Origin: Clostridia bacterium
Lineage (GTDB): Bacteria > Bacillota_A > Clostridia > Lachnospirales > Cellulosilyticaceae
Length of the DNA stretch: 64,000 bases
Direction of reading: 5' to 3'
Assembly (NCBI GenBank): GCA_029239935.1
Contig: JARBTY010000001.1
Span: forward strand, 1 to 64,000
Numbering within the stretch: the stretch's first letter is position 1; every line of letters starts with the position of its first letter. This document shows positions 26,264 through 35,196 of the stretch, piece after piece. The notes under the pieces were generated by a model. It was not told the origin of the DNA and ran no database searches. It was given only the letters and a program-made list of their open reading frames with translations. The translations under genes and the position numbers were made by a program.

Positions 26264-27316
26264 ATGAGAAAAAAGATAATAGATAAATTAATGGATCTTA
26301 AAAATACATATGGCGAAGAAATACTTTTTGATAAGAGAAGGCTCATTGCTTTTATAAAAGATTATTTTCCTTTTGCAAAAAGGGAGCATCATCTGATAAC
26401 GAAAGGAATGGCGATAGACCTGTACCAAACAATGAAGGACTGTGATATTCATAACTGTATTTTGCTTAGAAACAAATGTATCAGTATTCTTCATAAGGAA
26501 CAGCTTATGGATATGCGCTCTGCAGAAGATGCTGTAGATTTTTGGATCAGCTTTATTAAAAAGGAACAGGGCATAGATACGGCGTTCAGCGAGGATAAAC
26601 TTTTGCTGCAAAAACTTGATGAGGCTTCTATGAATGTTCTAAAAGGCTACCAAAATACAGCTGAACTGGGAGATATAGAATCTATTATGCATATAGCAGA
26701 CAGCTATTACAATGGAGAAGGTACGATTCAAAACTACGTGGAAGCTATGAAGTGGTATAAAAAAGCTGCCGATAGGGGAAATGTAGCTTCAATGAATTAT
26801 ATCGGCAACATTTATTATATAGGGCAAGGGGTTGCCCAAAATTACGAAGAGGCCCTAAAGTGGTACCAAAAAGCAGCTGCATTAGAAAGCGCTGTAGCCA
26901 TGAATTATATTGGCAATATCTATTATGAAGGAAAAGGGGTCAAAGCAGATAATGAGGAAGCTATGAAATGGTATCAAAGAGCAGCAAGACTTGGTAATTA
27001 TACGGCCATGTTTAATATTGGCTATATGTACTATGAAGAGCATATGGGAGAACATAAGCAAAGCTTAACTTGGTATCAGGAAAAAGCCAAAGAAGAGGAT
27101 ATAGAAGCGATGAATCATTTGGCGTATATGTATCATACAGGAGATGGGACAGATCAGAATTATGAAAGGGCACTGTTTTGGTATCAGAAAATAGCTGCTT
27201 TAGGGCAGACCTCGGCTATGATATGGATTGCTTATATGTATTTAAATGGGCAAGGCGTAAAAAAAGATTATAATGAAGCCATGAAGTGGTGTAAAAAAGC
27301 AGCCTATATGCTATAG
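26264..27316 (+). CDS. Sel1-repeat protein
   Basis: A 350-aa scaffold-type protein. Residues about 130-345 form six Sel1-like repeats with the pattern A..Ig..Y..G.GV..NYeeAmkWYqkAA. The N-terminal 110 residues include YGEEILFDKRRLIAFIKDYF and a KREHHLIT segment, similar in pattern to a domain found at the start of various bacterial stress and signalling proteins (from memory, not checked). ATG 26264 has GGAGG 12 nt upstream and starts 7 nt after the phosphatase stop. As last gene of the kinase-vWA-PP2C operon it may be substrate or scaffold (inference). Confidence 0.85.
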   Translation: MRKKIIDKLMDLKNTYGEEILFDKRRLIAFIKDYFPFAKREHHLITKGMAIDLYQTMKDCDIHNCILLRNKCISILHKEQLMDMRSAEDAVDFWISFIKKEQGIDTAFSEDKLLLQKLDEASMNVLKGYQNTAELGDIESIMHIADSYYNGEGTIQNYVEAMKWYKKAADRGNVASMNYIGNIYYIGQGVAQNYEEALKWYQKAAALESAVAMNYIGNIYYEGKGVKADNEEAMKWYQRAARLGNYTAMFNIGYMYYEEHMGEHKQSLTWYQEKAKEEDIEAMNHLAYMYHTGDGTDQNYERALFWYQKIAALGQTSAMIWIAYMYLNGQGVKKDYNEAMKWCKKAAYML

Positions 27317-27337
27317 GTATTATAAATTTCATAAAAG

Positions 27338-27381
27338 AGGTTATCATAATGAAAGAGTAAATTATGATACCTATTTTTTTT
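27338..27381 (+). terminator. Terminator between kinase operon and his operon
   Basis: AGGTTATCATAAT (27338-27350) pairs with ATTATGATACCT (27361-27372) with one bulge, followed by a long T run. Confidence 0.85.
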
Positions 27382-27397
27382 ATTATTGCATATTGTC

Positions 27398-27426
27398 TTG
27401 ATTTTTTTAAAAAATGAGGCTATACT
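27398..27426 (+). promoter_or_regulatory. Promoter of the histidine operon
   Basis: TTGATT (27398-27403) and TATACT (27421-27426) with a 17-bp spacer. The leader from the expected start near 27433 to hisZ is only about 55 nt, too short for a T-box or a classic attenuator. Confidence 0.65.
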
Positions 27427-27488
27427 TACTTTATTGATTTAGTTGTTTATTAGTTTAAAACTTTAACTTGGTGAAGCGAGGGATTGAA

Positions 27489-28733
27489 ATGAAGAATTAT
27501 ACACTACATATTCCAGAGGGCGTTAAAGATTATATTGGCGCAGAGGCCTCTTTAAAAGAAAAAATTCAAAACAAAATCAAAAATATTTTTTATACGTATA
27601 GTTATAATCTTATTGAGACTCCTACATTTGAGTATTTAGATGTTTTCACATTAGGAGAATCAGGTTTTCAGCAGCCCCAGCTCTATAACCTTATTAACAG
27701 ACAGGGGGAGCTGGTTGCTTTAAGAAGTGATATGACCCGTGCTATAGCGAGAGTTGTATGTACTCAAAACAGCAATATGCCTGTTCCGCAGCGTTATGCT
27801 TACATGGCAAATAGTTTTAGATACCCTGAGCGTTATCAAGGGAAGCTCCATGAATTTACTCAAGCCGGCGTAGAACTTGTTGGGATGAGCTGTGCTGAGG
27901 CAGATGCGGAAGTGATTAAGGTGGCCATAGAAGCACTTAAAGCAGCAGGCCTTAACGATTTCACAATGCATATAGGCAGCAGTGAGTTTTTAGAGTATAT
28001 GTTAAATGATATAGGGCTTGATCAAGAAGATAAGCAAGCAGTCTACTATGCCATAGAGTGCAAGGATGCAGTTAAGCTAAAAAGCATATTAGAGGGCTCT
28101 GATATAGATGCAGATACACTGAGCCTGCTTTTAGAACTTATTCAGTGTGCCGGCAAAATAGATTTACTTAGAAGTGTTAAGGAAAAAATCACTTCTCCAA
28201 AGTCCAAACAGGCCCTTGAATATTTAGAAAATGTTTATGAAGTTCTTGATGAATACAGCATAAGCGAATTCGTTTTATTTGATTTTAGTATCTTATCTTA
28301 TGGGAAGTACTATACGGGGATAATGTTCCAGGCTTTTACTCATGGCATAGGCAGTGCCGTTGTAGAAGGGGGCAGATATGATTCTCTTTTATGCAAATTT
28401 GGAAACAATCTTCCGGCAGTGGGCTTTGGAATCCATATTAGTTTATTGCTTCAAAAAATCATTCAGCAAAAGCCGCTTCTGCCTATTAATCGTTCAAAAA
28501 CCCTCATTGTCTATACTAAAGCAACTAGAAAAGCTGCACTAAGCGCAGCTGATGGTTTTAGAAAAGATGGGTTAGCAGTTGAAAACAGCTTTTTTGAGAC
28601 AATAGAGACAGCACTTGTTTATGCAAAAGAAGCAGGGCTGGGAGGCATTTTGTATTTTAAGCAGGATGACAAAGTAGAAGTGTATAATATGAAAGAAAAT
28701 ACTATGGAAGAAACCACGATCAGTCAGCTATAG
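27489..28733 (+). CDS. hisZ: ATP phosphoribosyltransferase regulatory subunit
   Basis: A 414-aa paralogue of histidyl-tRNA synthetase that has lost aminoacylation and activates the short HisG. The class II synthetase fold is visible: PEGVKDYIGAEA (start), FEYLDVFTL, LRSDMTRAIARV (motif 2 region), RYAYMANSFRYPE and VVEGGRYDSLLCKFG (motif 3 region). The C-terminal 90 residues replace the anticodon domain. ATG 27489 has GAGGG 7 nt upstream; in-frame TTG/GTG codons from 27468 are upstream alternatives. First gene of a nine-gene histidine operon. Confidence 0.95.
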   Translation: MKNYTLHIPEGVKDYIGAEASLKEKIQNKIKNIFYTYSYNLIETPTFEYLDVFTLGESGFQQPQLYNLINRQGELVALRSDMTRAIARVVCTQNSNMPVPQRYAYMANSFRYPERYQGKLHEFTQAGVELVGMSCAEADAEVIKVAIEALKAAGLNDFTMHIGSSEFLEYMLNDIGLDQEDKQAVYYAIECKDAVKLKSILEGSDIDADTLSLLLELIQCAGKIDLLRSVKEKITSPKSKQALEYLENVYEVLDEYSISEFVLFDFSILSYGKYYTGIMFQAFTHGIGSAVVEGGRYDSLLCKFGNNLPAVGFGIHISLLLQKIIQQKPLLPINRSKTLIVYTKATRKAALSAADGFRKDGLAVENSFFETIETALVYAKEAGLGGILYFKQDDKVEVYNMKENTMEETTISQL

Positions 28734-28748
28734 AATAGGGAGGGTATT

Positions 28749-29390
28749 ATGAATCAGATTACATTTGCACTGGCAAAAGGAAGACTTGCTAAAAAAGCAA
28801 TGAAGATATTAAAAGAAATTGGGATCGAATGCACTGAGATGGAAAGTGAAAGCCGCAAGCTGCTCTTTACAAGTGATGATGGGAATTTTAGATTTTTTTT
28901 ATCTAAGGCATCAGATGTACCAACCTACGTAGATTATGGGGTTGCAGATATTGGTATAGTGGGAAAAGATACTATTTTGGAAGAGAACAGAGATGTTTAT
29001 GAGGTTTTAGATTTAGGATTCGGGGCCTGTCAAATGGCAGTAGCAGGCGAGCCTGGTAAAAAGGCATTATTAGAGGGAGGCGGGTTTTTAAGAGTTGCAA
29101 CCAAATACCCGTACATAGCAAAAAAATATTTTGAAAAAACCAATAGGCCAGTTGAAATCATAAAGCTCAATGGTTCAGTAGAACTAGGACCTATAGTTGG
29201 TCTCTCAGACGTCATTGTAGATATAGTTGAGAGCGGCAAAACGTTAGAAGAGAATGGACTTATCGTACTAGAGCATATTGTTCCGCTCTCAGCAAGATGT
29301 ATTGTTAATACGGCAAGTTTAAAGGTAAAACATGAGGCAATAAGAGATCTGTTAAATAAAATAGAATCTAAAATGGGGGATTTGAAATGA
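28749..29390 (+). CDS. hisG: ATP phosphoribosyltransferase, short form
   Basis: A 213-aa catalytic subunit of the first step, joining ATP and PRPP. Its length marks the short form that lacks the C-terminal His-sensing domain and therefore needs HisZ, encoded 15 bp upstream. Motifs are LAKGRLAKKA at the start, the DVPTYVDYGVADIGIVGKD region, and the PRPP loop near VELGPIVGLSDVIVDIVESGKT. The start of hisD overlaps its stop by 4 nt. Confidence 0.96.
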   Translation: MNQITFALAKGRLAKKAMKILKEIGIECTEMESESRKLLFTSDDGNFRFFLSKASDVPTYVDYGVADIGIVGKDTILEENRDVYEVLDLGFGACQMAVAGEPGKKALLEGGGFLRVATKYPYIAKKYFEKTNRPVEIIKLNGSVELGPIVGLSDVIVDIVESGKTLEENGLIVLEHIVPLSARCIVNTASLKVKHEAIRDLLNKIESKMGDLK

Positions 29391-30691
29391 TTAAAATAAT
29401 AGATAACGCACTTTCTAAACAAGCCTTTCTTGACACACTTGTCGTAAGAGGCAATATGGATACTGGTAAATATGCGTTAGCTACAAAGCAAATTGTAGAT
29501 GATGTACGCATAAATGGGGATGAGGCTCTTTTTAAATATACCTCCCTCTGGGATTTTAAAGGCATCAGCAAAGAAAATATAAGAGTAGCTAAAGAAGAAA
29601 TGAAAAAGGCTTTTTACTCCTTGGATGAAGAGCTGCAAGAAGCCATTCTGCTTGCCGGCGGAAGGATTGAACAATTCCATCAGAAACAGAAATCCAATAC
29701 ATGGATGGATGTAAAAGAAAATGGCGAAATATTAGGCCAAAGAATCACCCCTATAGAAAAAGCAGGGGTTTATGTTCCAGGAGGTAAGGCGGCTTATCCT
29801 TCTTCGGTTTTAATGAATGTTATTCCTGCTAAAGTCGCAGGGGTTAAACGTATTGTTATGGTTACACCCGCTTCAAAAACTGGGGAAGTTCCTAAAGAAG
29901 TCTTGGCAGCAGCTTATGTTGCTGGAGTTGATGAGATTTATAAAATTGGAGGAGCACAAGCTATAGCGGCGCTTGCTTTTGGGACAGAAACTATTCCTAA
30001 AGTAGATAAAATTGTTGGGCCAGGCAATATTTATGTGACACTTGCCAAAAGAGAAGTGTTTGGTTATGTGAGTATAGACTCCATTGCAGGCCCAAGTGAG
30101 ATACTTGTTATTGCCGATAAAAGCGCTAATCCAACTTTTGTAGCAGCAGATCTTTTATCACAGGCAGAGCATGATGAGCTTGCATCAGCAGTGATGATTA
30201 CAACAGATAAGGATTTAGCCATTAAGGTCAAAGAAGAAGTAGCTAGGTTATATGAAACAATGCCTAGAAAAGAAATCCTTAAAGAATCTCTGCAAAATTA
30301 TTGTGCCATTCTTATAGAAGAAAGTATGGATGCTGCATGTGAGCTTTCTAATCATATAGCACCAGAACATTTAGAGCTTGCAGTCAGTGCGCCTTTTGAA
30401 GTGCTTACTAAAATAACTCATGCAGGGGCTATTTTCCTGGGACATTATACGCCGGAACCTGTTGGAGATTATATGGCAGGACCTAATCATGTCCTTCCGA
30501 CCAATGGTACAGCAAGGTTTTTCTCACCTCTTGGGGTAGATGATTTTGTAAAGAAAAGCAGCATTCTTTCATTTACAAAAGAAGCCCTTATGCCTCTTGG
30601 GGATAAGATTGTTAAGTTTGCAGAAAGTGAAAGACTTTTTGCCCATGCACTGTCTGTTCAGGTCAGACTAGATGAGGAGGGAGCAAAATGA
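29387..30691 (+). CDS. hisD: Histidinol dehydrogenase
   Basis: A 434-aa zinc enzyme doing the last two oxidations from histidinol to histidine with NAD. It has GVYVPGGKAAYPSSVLM, VGPGNIYVTLAKREV, SIAGPSEILVIAD, LSQAEHDELASA (zinc Gln and His) and the EHLEL and GPNHVLPT motifs. Length is standard. It overlaps hisG and hisC by 4 nt on either side, so translation is coupled. GGGGGATTTG precedes the ATG. Confidence 0.97.
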   Translation: MIKIIDNALSKQAFLDTLVVRGNMDTGKYALATKQIVDDVRINGDEALFKYTSLWDFKGISKENIRVAKEEMKKAFYSLDEELQEAILLAGGRIEQFHQKQKSNTWMDVKENGEILGQRITPIEKAGVYVPGGKAAYPSSVLMNVIPAKVAGVKRIVMVTPASKTGEVPKEVLAAAYVAGVDEIYKIGGAQAIAALAFGTETIPKVDKIVGPGNIYVTLAKREVFGYVSIDSIAGPSEILVIADKSANPTFVAADLLSQAEHDELASAVMITTDKDLAIKVKEEVARLYETMPRKEILKESLQNYCAILIEESMDAACELSNHIAPEHLELAVSAPFEVLTKITHAGAIFLGHYTPEPVGDYMAGPNHVLPTNGTARFFSPLGVDDFVKKSSILSFTKEALMPLGDKIVKFAESERLFAHALSVQVRLDEEGAK

Positions 30692-31728
30692 GGTTTTTAA
30701 GAGACAGATTTAAAGGTATGACGCCTTACCATTCTGATTATATTACAGAAGGTATTAAATTAGATGCCAATGAAAATCCTTATCCGGTTCCTGAGGAAAT
30801 GATAGACCATATGCAAAACTGGGTGCGAAGTATGAATGTTTCAAGATATCCGGATACAGATAGTATGGATCTTGTAAATGCAATAGCTAAAGCATATGAA
30901 GTAGCTGCTGAAAATGTAGTATGCGGCGTCGGGTCAGATGAGCTTATAGACTGTATTTTAAGAAGCACAATAGAAGCGGGAGACTATGTTCTTGCTCCAA
31001 ATCCATCTTTTAGCATGTATCCTCAGTTTACAGTGATTAACAGCGGCAAGCTTATTCAAGTACCTCTTAATAAGGACTTCTCTTATGATGTTGAAGGCAT
31101 CATTCAGGCTATTAAGACCTATAATCCTAAAGTTGTATTTTTATGCAATCCTAATAATCCAACTGGAAGTCTATTAACTTTTGAGGAAATTAAATACATT
31201 ACAGAACTATCAAAGGGCTTAGTTGTTGTAGATGAAGCTTACGGAGAATTTTGTGATGTAACAGCTCTGCCGCTCATTAAGACATACAATAATATTGTTA
31301 TCCTTAAAACCTTCTCGAAGGCCTATGCACTTGCAGGGGCAAGAGTAGGATACGGTATTGCAGATAAGGAGGTCATTGATCTTATCAATACTGTACGAGT
31401 TCCTTACAATTTAAATATTTTTTCACAGGAGGCAGCAACATGGGCTATTCAAAACAGGGCTGTTTTTGAACCCATTATCAAAAATATCATAGATCAGAGA
31501 GCCTTTTTGTATCATGAACTTGAAAAACTTGGGCTCACTGTCTATCCATCATATACTAACTTCATTTGGATGGAAATGCCAGAGAACATCTATTTGGCTT
31601 TAGAGAAGGCCTGTATTTATATTAGGAAAATGAAGTACGACAATAAACCTTATTATCGCATTACAGTAGGAACTAGCGAAGAAAATGAAGCTTTGCTTGA
31701 AGTTATTACTAAATATTTAAAAGCCTAG
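30688..31728 (+). CDS. hisC: Histidinol-phosphate aminotransferase
   Basis: A 346-aa PLP-dependent class I/II aminotransferase, converting imidazole-acetol phosphate to histidinol phosphate with glutamate. Motifs are LDANENPYPVPEEM, RYPDTDSMDLV, GVGSDELIDCILR, FLCNPNNPTG, VVVDEAYGEF and the PLP lysine in LKTFSKAYALAGARVGYGI. The GAGGAGGG site lies inside the end of hisD. Confidence 0.96.
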   Translation: MRFLRDRFKGMTPYHSDYITEGIKLDANENPYPVPEEMIDHMQNWVRSMNVSRYPDTDSMDLVNAIAKAYEVAAENVVCGVGSDELIDCILRSTIEAGDYVLAPNPSFSMYPQFTVINSGKLIQVPLNKDFSYDVEGIIQAIKTYNPKVVFLCNPNNPTGSLLTFEEIKYITELSKGLVVVDEAYGEFCDVTALPLIKTYNNIVILKTFSKAYALAGARVGYGIADKEVIDLINTVRVPYNLNIFSQEAATWAIQNRAVFEPIIKNIIDQRAFLYHELEKLGLTVYPSYTNFIWMEMPENIYLALEKACIYIRKMKYDNKPYYRITVGTSEENEALLEVITKYLKA

Positions 31729-31742
31729 GAGGGGATTAACAG

Positions 31743-32333
31743 ATGAGAACGGCAAGTATTCAAAGAAAAACAGCTGAAACAAGTATCACACTTAGCTTAG
31801 ATATTGATGGGGAAGGCAAAACAACTATTGAAACAGGGGTTGGTTTTTTTGATCATATGTTAACCCATATAGGTAAGCATTCACTATGTGATCTTACGAT
31901 TAAGGCAGAAGGGGATATTCACATTGACTGTCACCATACTGTAGAAGATACAGGGATTGTTCTGGGGCAGGCCTATAAAGAAGCTCTTGGCACAAAAGAA
32001 GGGATTACAAGATATGGTCACGCGATTGTACCGATGGAGGAAGCCTTGATTTTATGTGCTGTAGATATATCAGGAAGACCTTACCTGGATATGGATACCC
32101 CATTTACTACTGATCGTGTAGGAGATTTTGATACTGAAATGACAGAGGAATTTTTTAGGGCAGTCTGCATTCATGCAGGACTCAATCTGCATATACAAGT
32201 TTTAAAGGGTAAAAATAATCACCATATTATAGAAGGTATGTGCAAAGCCTTTGCAAAAGCTATGATGGATGCAATGAGCTTAAATCCAAGAGTCAAAGGA
32301 GTTCCGTCTACAAAAGGAATGTTAGAGGTGTGA
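31743..32333 (+). CDS. hisB: Imidazoleglycerol-phosphate dehydratase
   Basis: A 196-aa single-domain HisB carrying only the dehydratase, as in Gram-positives (no fused phosphatase). The manganese-binding His clusters are present: FFDHMLTHIGKH, DCHHTVEDTGI, and the second-half copies FFRAVCIHAGLNLHI and NNHHIIEGMCKAFAKA. AGGAGGGG precedes the ATG; the stop is 1 nt from hisH. Confidence 0.97.
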   Translation: MRTASIQRKTAETSITLSLDIDGEGKTTIETGVGFFDHMLTHIGKHSLCDLTIKAEGDIHIDCHHTVEDTGIVLGQAYKEALGTKEGITRYGHAIVPMEEALILCAVDISGRPYLDMDTPFTTDRVGDFDTEMTEEFFRAVCIHAGLNLHIQVLKGKNNHHIIEGMCKAFAKAMMDAMSLNPRVKGVPSTKGMLEV

Positions 32334-32334
32334 T

Positions 32335-32937
32335 ATGAAAATAGCGATTATAGATTATGGAATGGGTAATTTAAAGAGCGTCTATAAGGCTTTCTTATCT
32401 CTGGGTTTAGAGGCAGTAGTTACCTCAGATGCAAAAGAGATATTAAAGGCAGATAAAGTAGTTCTCCCAGGGGTAGGGGCTTTTAAGGATGCTATGGCAG
32501 AATTAACAAAAAGCGGACTTCTGGATGCTATCTATGAGACCGTAGAAAAGGGTAAGCCTTTTTTAGGCATATGCCTTGGTATGCAGCTTCTTTTCGATAA
32601 GAGCTATGAATATGGAGAAGTTGAAGGGTTAAAGCTTTTAAGAGGAGAGATAGTAAAACTTGATGTGCCTCTTAAAGTTCCTCATATGGGGTGGAATACG
32701 CTTGCAATTACTAAAAGAGATCCTCTTTTTACTGACATTGCCGATAATAGTTATGTCTATTTTGTGCACTCATATTATTTAGAAACGGCTGAGGATATCG
32801 TAAGCAGCTATACGACTTATGGGAAAGAAATAGCTGTATCAGTACAAAAAGATAATATTTTTGGAGCGCAGTTCCACCCAGAAAAAAGTGGAGACATAGG
32901 ACTTCAAATGCTTAGAAATTTTGGAGGGATAAAATAA
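32335..32937 (+). CDS. hisH: Imidazole glycerol phosphate synthase, glutaminase subunit
   Basis: A 200-aa class I glutamine amidotransferase that supplies ammonia to HisF. The triad is complete: the nucleophile Cys in FLGICLGMQLLF (about residue 80), His in FGAQFHPEKSG and the following Glu. MDYGMGN-like start (IIDYGMGNLKSV) and PHMGWN are also typical. It overlaps hisA by one base. Confidence 0.97.
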   Translation: MKIAIIDYGMGNLKSVYKAFLSLGLEAVVTSDAKEILKADKVVLPGVGAFKDAMAELTKSGLLDAIYETVEKGKPFLGICLGMQLLFDKSYEYGEVEGLKLLRGEIVKLDVPLKVPHMGWNTLAITKRDPLFTDIADNSYVYFVHSYYLETAEDIVSSYTTYGKEIAVSVQKDNIFGAQFHPEKSGDIGLQMLRNFGGIK

Positions 32938-33671
32938 TGAAGCTATATCCAGCAATTGACTTAAAAGACGGCAACTGCGTGAGACTCCTTCAGGGAGATT
33001 ATAATGAAGTAACAGTGTATGGAAGTAATCCGGCAGAAATGGCAAAACAATGGGAAAGTCTGGGAGGGGATTACTTACATATTGTAGATTTAGATGGGGC
33101 TAAAGAGGGTAAGGGGATTAATGACGAAGCGATAAAAGCAATTGTTGATGCTATTGATATTCCTATAGAGCTTGGCGGAGGCATACGTACTTTAGAAGAT
33201 ATTAAAGCAAAGCTTGCTATGGGAGTAGATCGTGTCATACTTGGCAGTGCTGCAATTAAAAACAAATCACTTGTTAAAGAAGCTATTGACACTTTTGGGG
33301 CAGAAAAAATAGTTGTAGGAGTAGATGCAAAAGGCGGTATGGTAGCTATAGAAGGCTGGCTGGAAGTGACTGATGTTTCAGCACTTGAATTTTGCAAGGA
33401 GCTTGAGGTGATTGGTGTTAAAACAGTTATCTATACGGATATTGCTAAAGACGGCATGATGCAAGGTCCTAACATCGAAGAGACAGCGAAGCTTGTAGAA
33501 GAAACAAATCTTGATATTATAGCTTCAGGAGGAGTGTCGACTCTAAGTGATCTGCAAAAGCTTGAGGAAATTAAAGTCTATGGAGCTATTATAGGTAAAG
33601 CACTTTATATAGGAGCAATACAACTGGAAGAAGCGGCAAAGATGTTTAGCGGGAGGAATGAATCATGTTAA
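32937..33671 (+). CDS. hisA: Phosphoribosylformimino-5-aminoimidazole carboxamide ribotide isomerase
   Basis: A 244-aa TIM barrel performing an Amadori rearrangement (ProFAR to PRFAR). Signature motifs: [14 protein letters not shown] (catalytic Asp), [45 protein letters not shown] (second catalytic Asp) and ASGGVST. It overlaps hisF by 7 nt. Confidence 0.97.
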   Translation: MKLYPAIDLKDGNCVRLLQGDYNEVTVYGSNPAEMAKQWESLGGDYLHIVDLDGAKEGKGINDEAIKAIVDAIDIPIELGGGIRTLEDIKAKLAMGVDRVILGSAAIKNKSLVKEAIDTFGAEKIVVGVDAKGGMVAIEGWLEVTDVSALEFCKELEVIGVKTVIYTDIAKDGMMQGPNIEETAKLVEETNLDIIASGGVSTLSDLQKLEEIKVYGAIIGKALYIGAIQLEEAAKMFSGRNESC

Positions 33672-34426
33672 GTAAAAGGATCATACCCTGTCTTGATGTT
33701 AAAGCTGGAAGAGTTGTAAAAGGAATTAACTTTGTTAATCTTATTGATGCAGGGGATCCAGTGAAGATTGCAAAGGCCTATAGTGATGCAGGAGCTGATG
33801 AAGTCGTATTCTTAGATATTACAGCTTCTTCAGATGAGAGAAATATTATATTAGATGTAGTAGAGCGTACAGCTAGTGAAGTCTTTATCCCTCTTACAGT
33901 AGGCGGAGGGATTAGAAGTATTGAAGACATTCGTAATATCTTAAATGCCGGTGCGGATAAAATATCAATGAATTCATCGGCTATTAAAGATCCAAGTCTT
34001 ATCAATAAGGGAGCAGAACGTTTTGGAAATCAATGTATAGTTGTAGCAATTGATGCTAAACGAAAACAAACGGGAGACGGCTTTGAAGTTTATATTCATG
34101 GAGGCAGAATTCCAACGGGAATAGATGCTATCGAGTGGGCTAAACTTGCAGAACAAAGAGGGGCTGGAGAAATCCTTCTAACCAGTATGGATGCAGACGG
34201 CACAAAGATGGGATATGATTTAGAGGTGACAAGACTTGTGAGTGAGGCTGTCTCAATCCCTGTTATTGCTTCAGGCGGAGCTGGAAAGATGGAACACTTT
34301 TTAGATGCCTTTGAAGAAGGTAAGGCGGATGCGGCTCTTGCAGCTTCTCTGTTCCACTTTAAAGAGCTTGAGATCATAGATCTTAAAAGATACTTAAATG
34401 CACATCATATACCAGTTAGATTATAA
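33665..34426 (+). CDS. hisF: Imidazole glycerol phosphate synthase, cyclase subunit
   Basis: A 253-aa TIM barrel that partners HisH and makes IGP and AICAR from PRFAR and ammonia. Motifs: [16 protein letters not shown] (catalytic Asp11), [49 protein letters not shown] (catalytic Asp near 130) and [22 protein letters not shown] overlaps the end of hisA. Confidence 0.97.
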   Translation: MLSKRIIPCLDVKAGRVVKGINFVNLIDAGDPVKIAKAYSDAGADEVVFLDITASSDERNIILDVVERTASEVFIPLTVGGGIRSIEDIRNILNAGADKISMNSSAIKDPSLINKGAERFGNQCIVVAIDAKRKQTGDGFEVYIHGGRIPTGIDAIEWAKLAEQRGAGEILLTSMDADGTKMGYDLEVTRLVSEAVSIPVIASGGAGKMEHFLDAFEEGKADAALAASLFHFKELEIIDLKRYLNAHHIPVRL

Positions 34427-34438
34427 GGAGAATAAATT

Positions 34439-35107
34439 ATGACAAAACAGGAATTTTTGGGAGCAGTTCACTATGATAAACAGGGACTTGTGCCTGTTAT
34501 TGCACAAGATGTGCATTCTAAAAAGGTAAGAATGTTAGCTTATATGAATGAAGAAGCTTTAACAAAAACGCTGGAGACAGGTAAGGTACATTATTTTAGC
34601 AGAAGCAGAAACGAGTTATGGCTAAAAGGAGAAACGTCTTCAAACTATCAGTATCTGAAGAGTATCAGTATAGACTGCGACGGAGATACTTTGCTGCTGC
34701 AAATTGAACAACAGAACGGTATCTCCTGTCATACAGGTAACTCAAGCTGCTTCTTTAGAGAGCTTAAAGAAGAAATAAAGCAAACAGAAAATCCTGATCA
34801 AGAAGAGATAGTGCAAACTTCTGACACTGAGAGGAATATGCTGACTGAACTGTATGATGTTATTCTAGATAGAAAGCTTCATCCTAAAGAGGGTTCCTAC
34901 ACAAATTATTTATTTGAAAAAGGTGTGAATAAAATCCTTAAAAAAGTAGGAGAAGAGTGTACGGAAGTCGTTATTGCAGCTAAAGAAGAAGATAAGGCAG
35001 AGCTTGCTTTTGAAATATCTGATCTTGTGTACCATTTAACTGTACTAATGGCAGAAAAAGGGCTCACATGGCAGGAAGTTGAAAGAGAACTTCATAAAAG
35101 AAAATAA
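34439..35107 (+). CDS. hisIE: Bifunctional phosphoribosyl-AMP cyclohydrolase / phosphoribosyl-ATP pyrophosphatase
   Basis: A 222-aa fusion for steps two and three. The N-terminal HisI part (1-115) has [24 protein letters not shown], and the metal motif IDCDGDTLL plus [11 protein letters not shown]. The C-terminal HisE part (about 125-222) is an all-helical NTP pyrophosphohydrolase with [20 protein letters not shown] and EECTEV and [19 protein letters not shown] precedes the ATG. It ends the operon; no hisN phosphatase gene follows. Confidence 0.96.
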   Translation: MTKQEFLGAVHYDKQGLVPVIAQDVHSKKVRMLAYMNEEALTKTLETGKVHYFSRSRNELWLKGETSSNYQYLKSISIDCDGDTLLLQIEQQNGISCHTGNSSCFFRELKEEIKQTENPDQEEIVQTSDTERNMLTELYDVILDRKLHPKEGSYTNYLFEKGVNKILKKVGEECTEVVIAAKEEDKAELAFEISDLVYHLTVLMAEKGLTWQEVERELHKRK

Positions 35108-35136
35108 AGGCTTATACACCTAAACTTAAGCTGGCT

Positions 35137-35182
35137 ATAACTTTAATTGTAGGATATACTATAAAGAAAAGTTTAAAGTTAT
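35137..35182 (+). promoter_or_regulatory. Inverted repeat before the asparaginase gene
   Basis: ATAACTTTAA (35137-35146) and TTAAAGTTAT (35173-35182) are perfect 10-bp arms 26 nt apart. The right arm ends next to the ribosome site. It could be an operator or a messenger structure. A TATACT at 35155-35160 lies between the arms and may be a -10 box. Confidence 0.35.
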
Positions 35183-35196
35183 ATGAGGAGGCTGGA

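Noticed and set aside
27317..27488. T-box or His leader peptide before hisZ
   Set aside because: The space after the terminator and promoter is only about 55 nt; no run of His codons or T-box sequence is seen.
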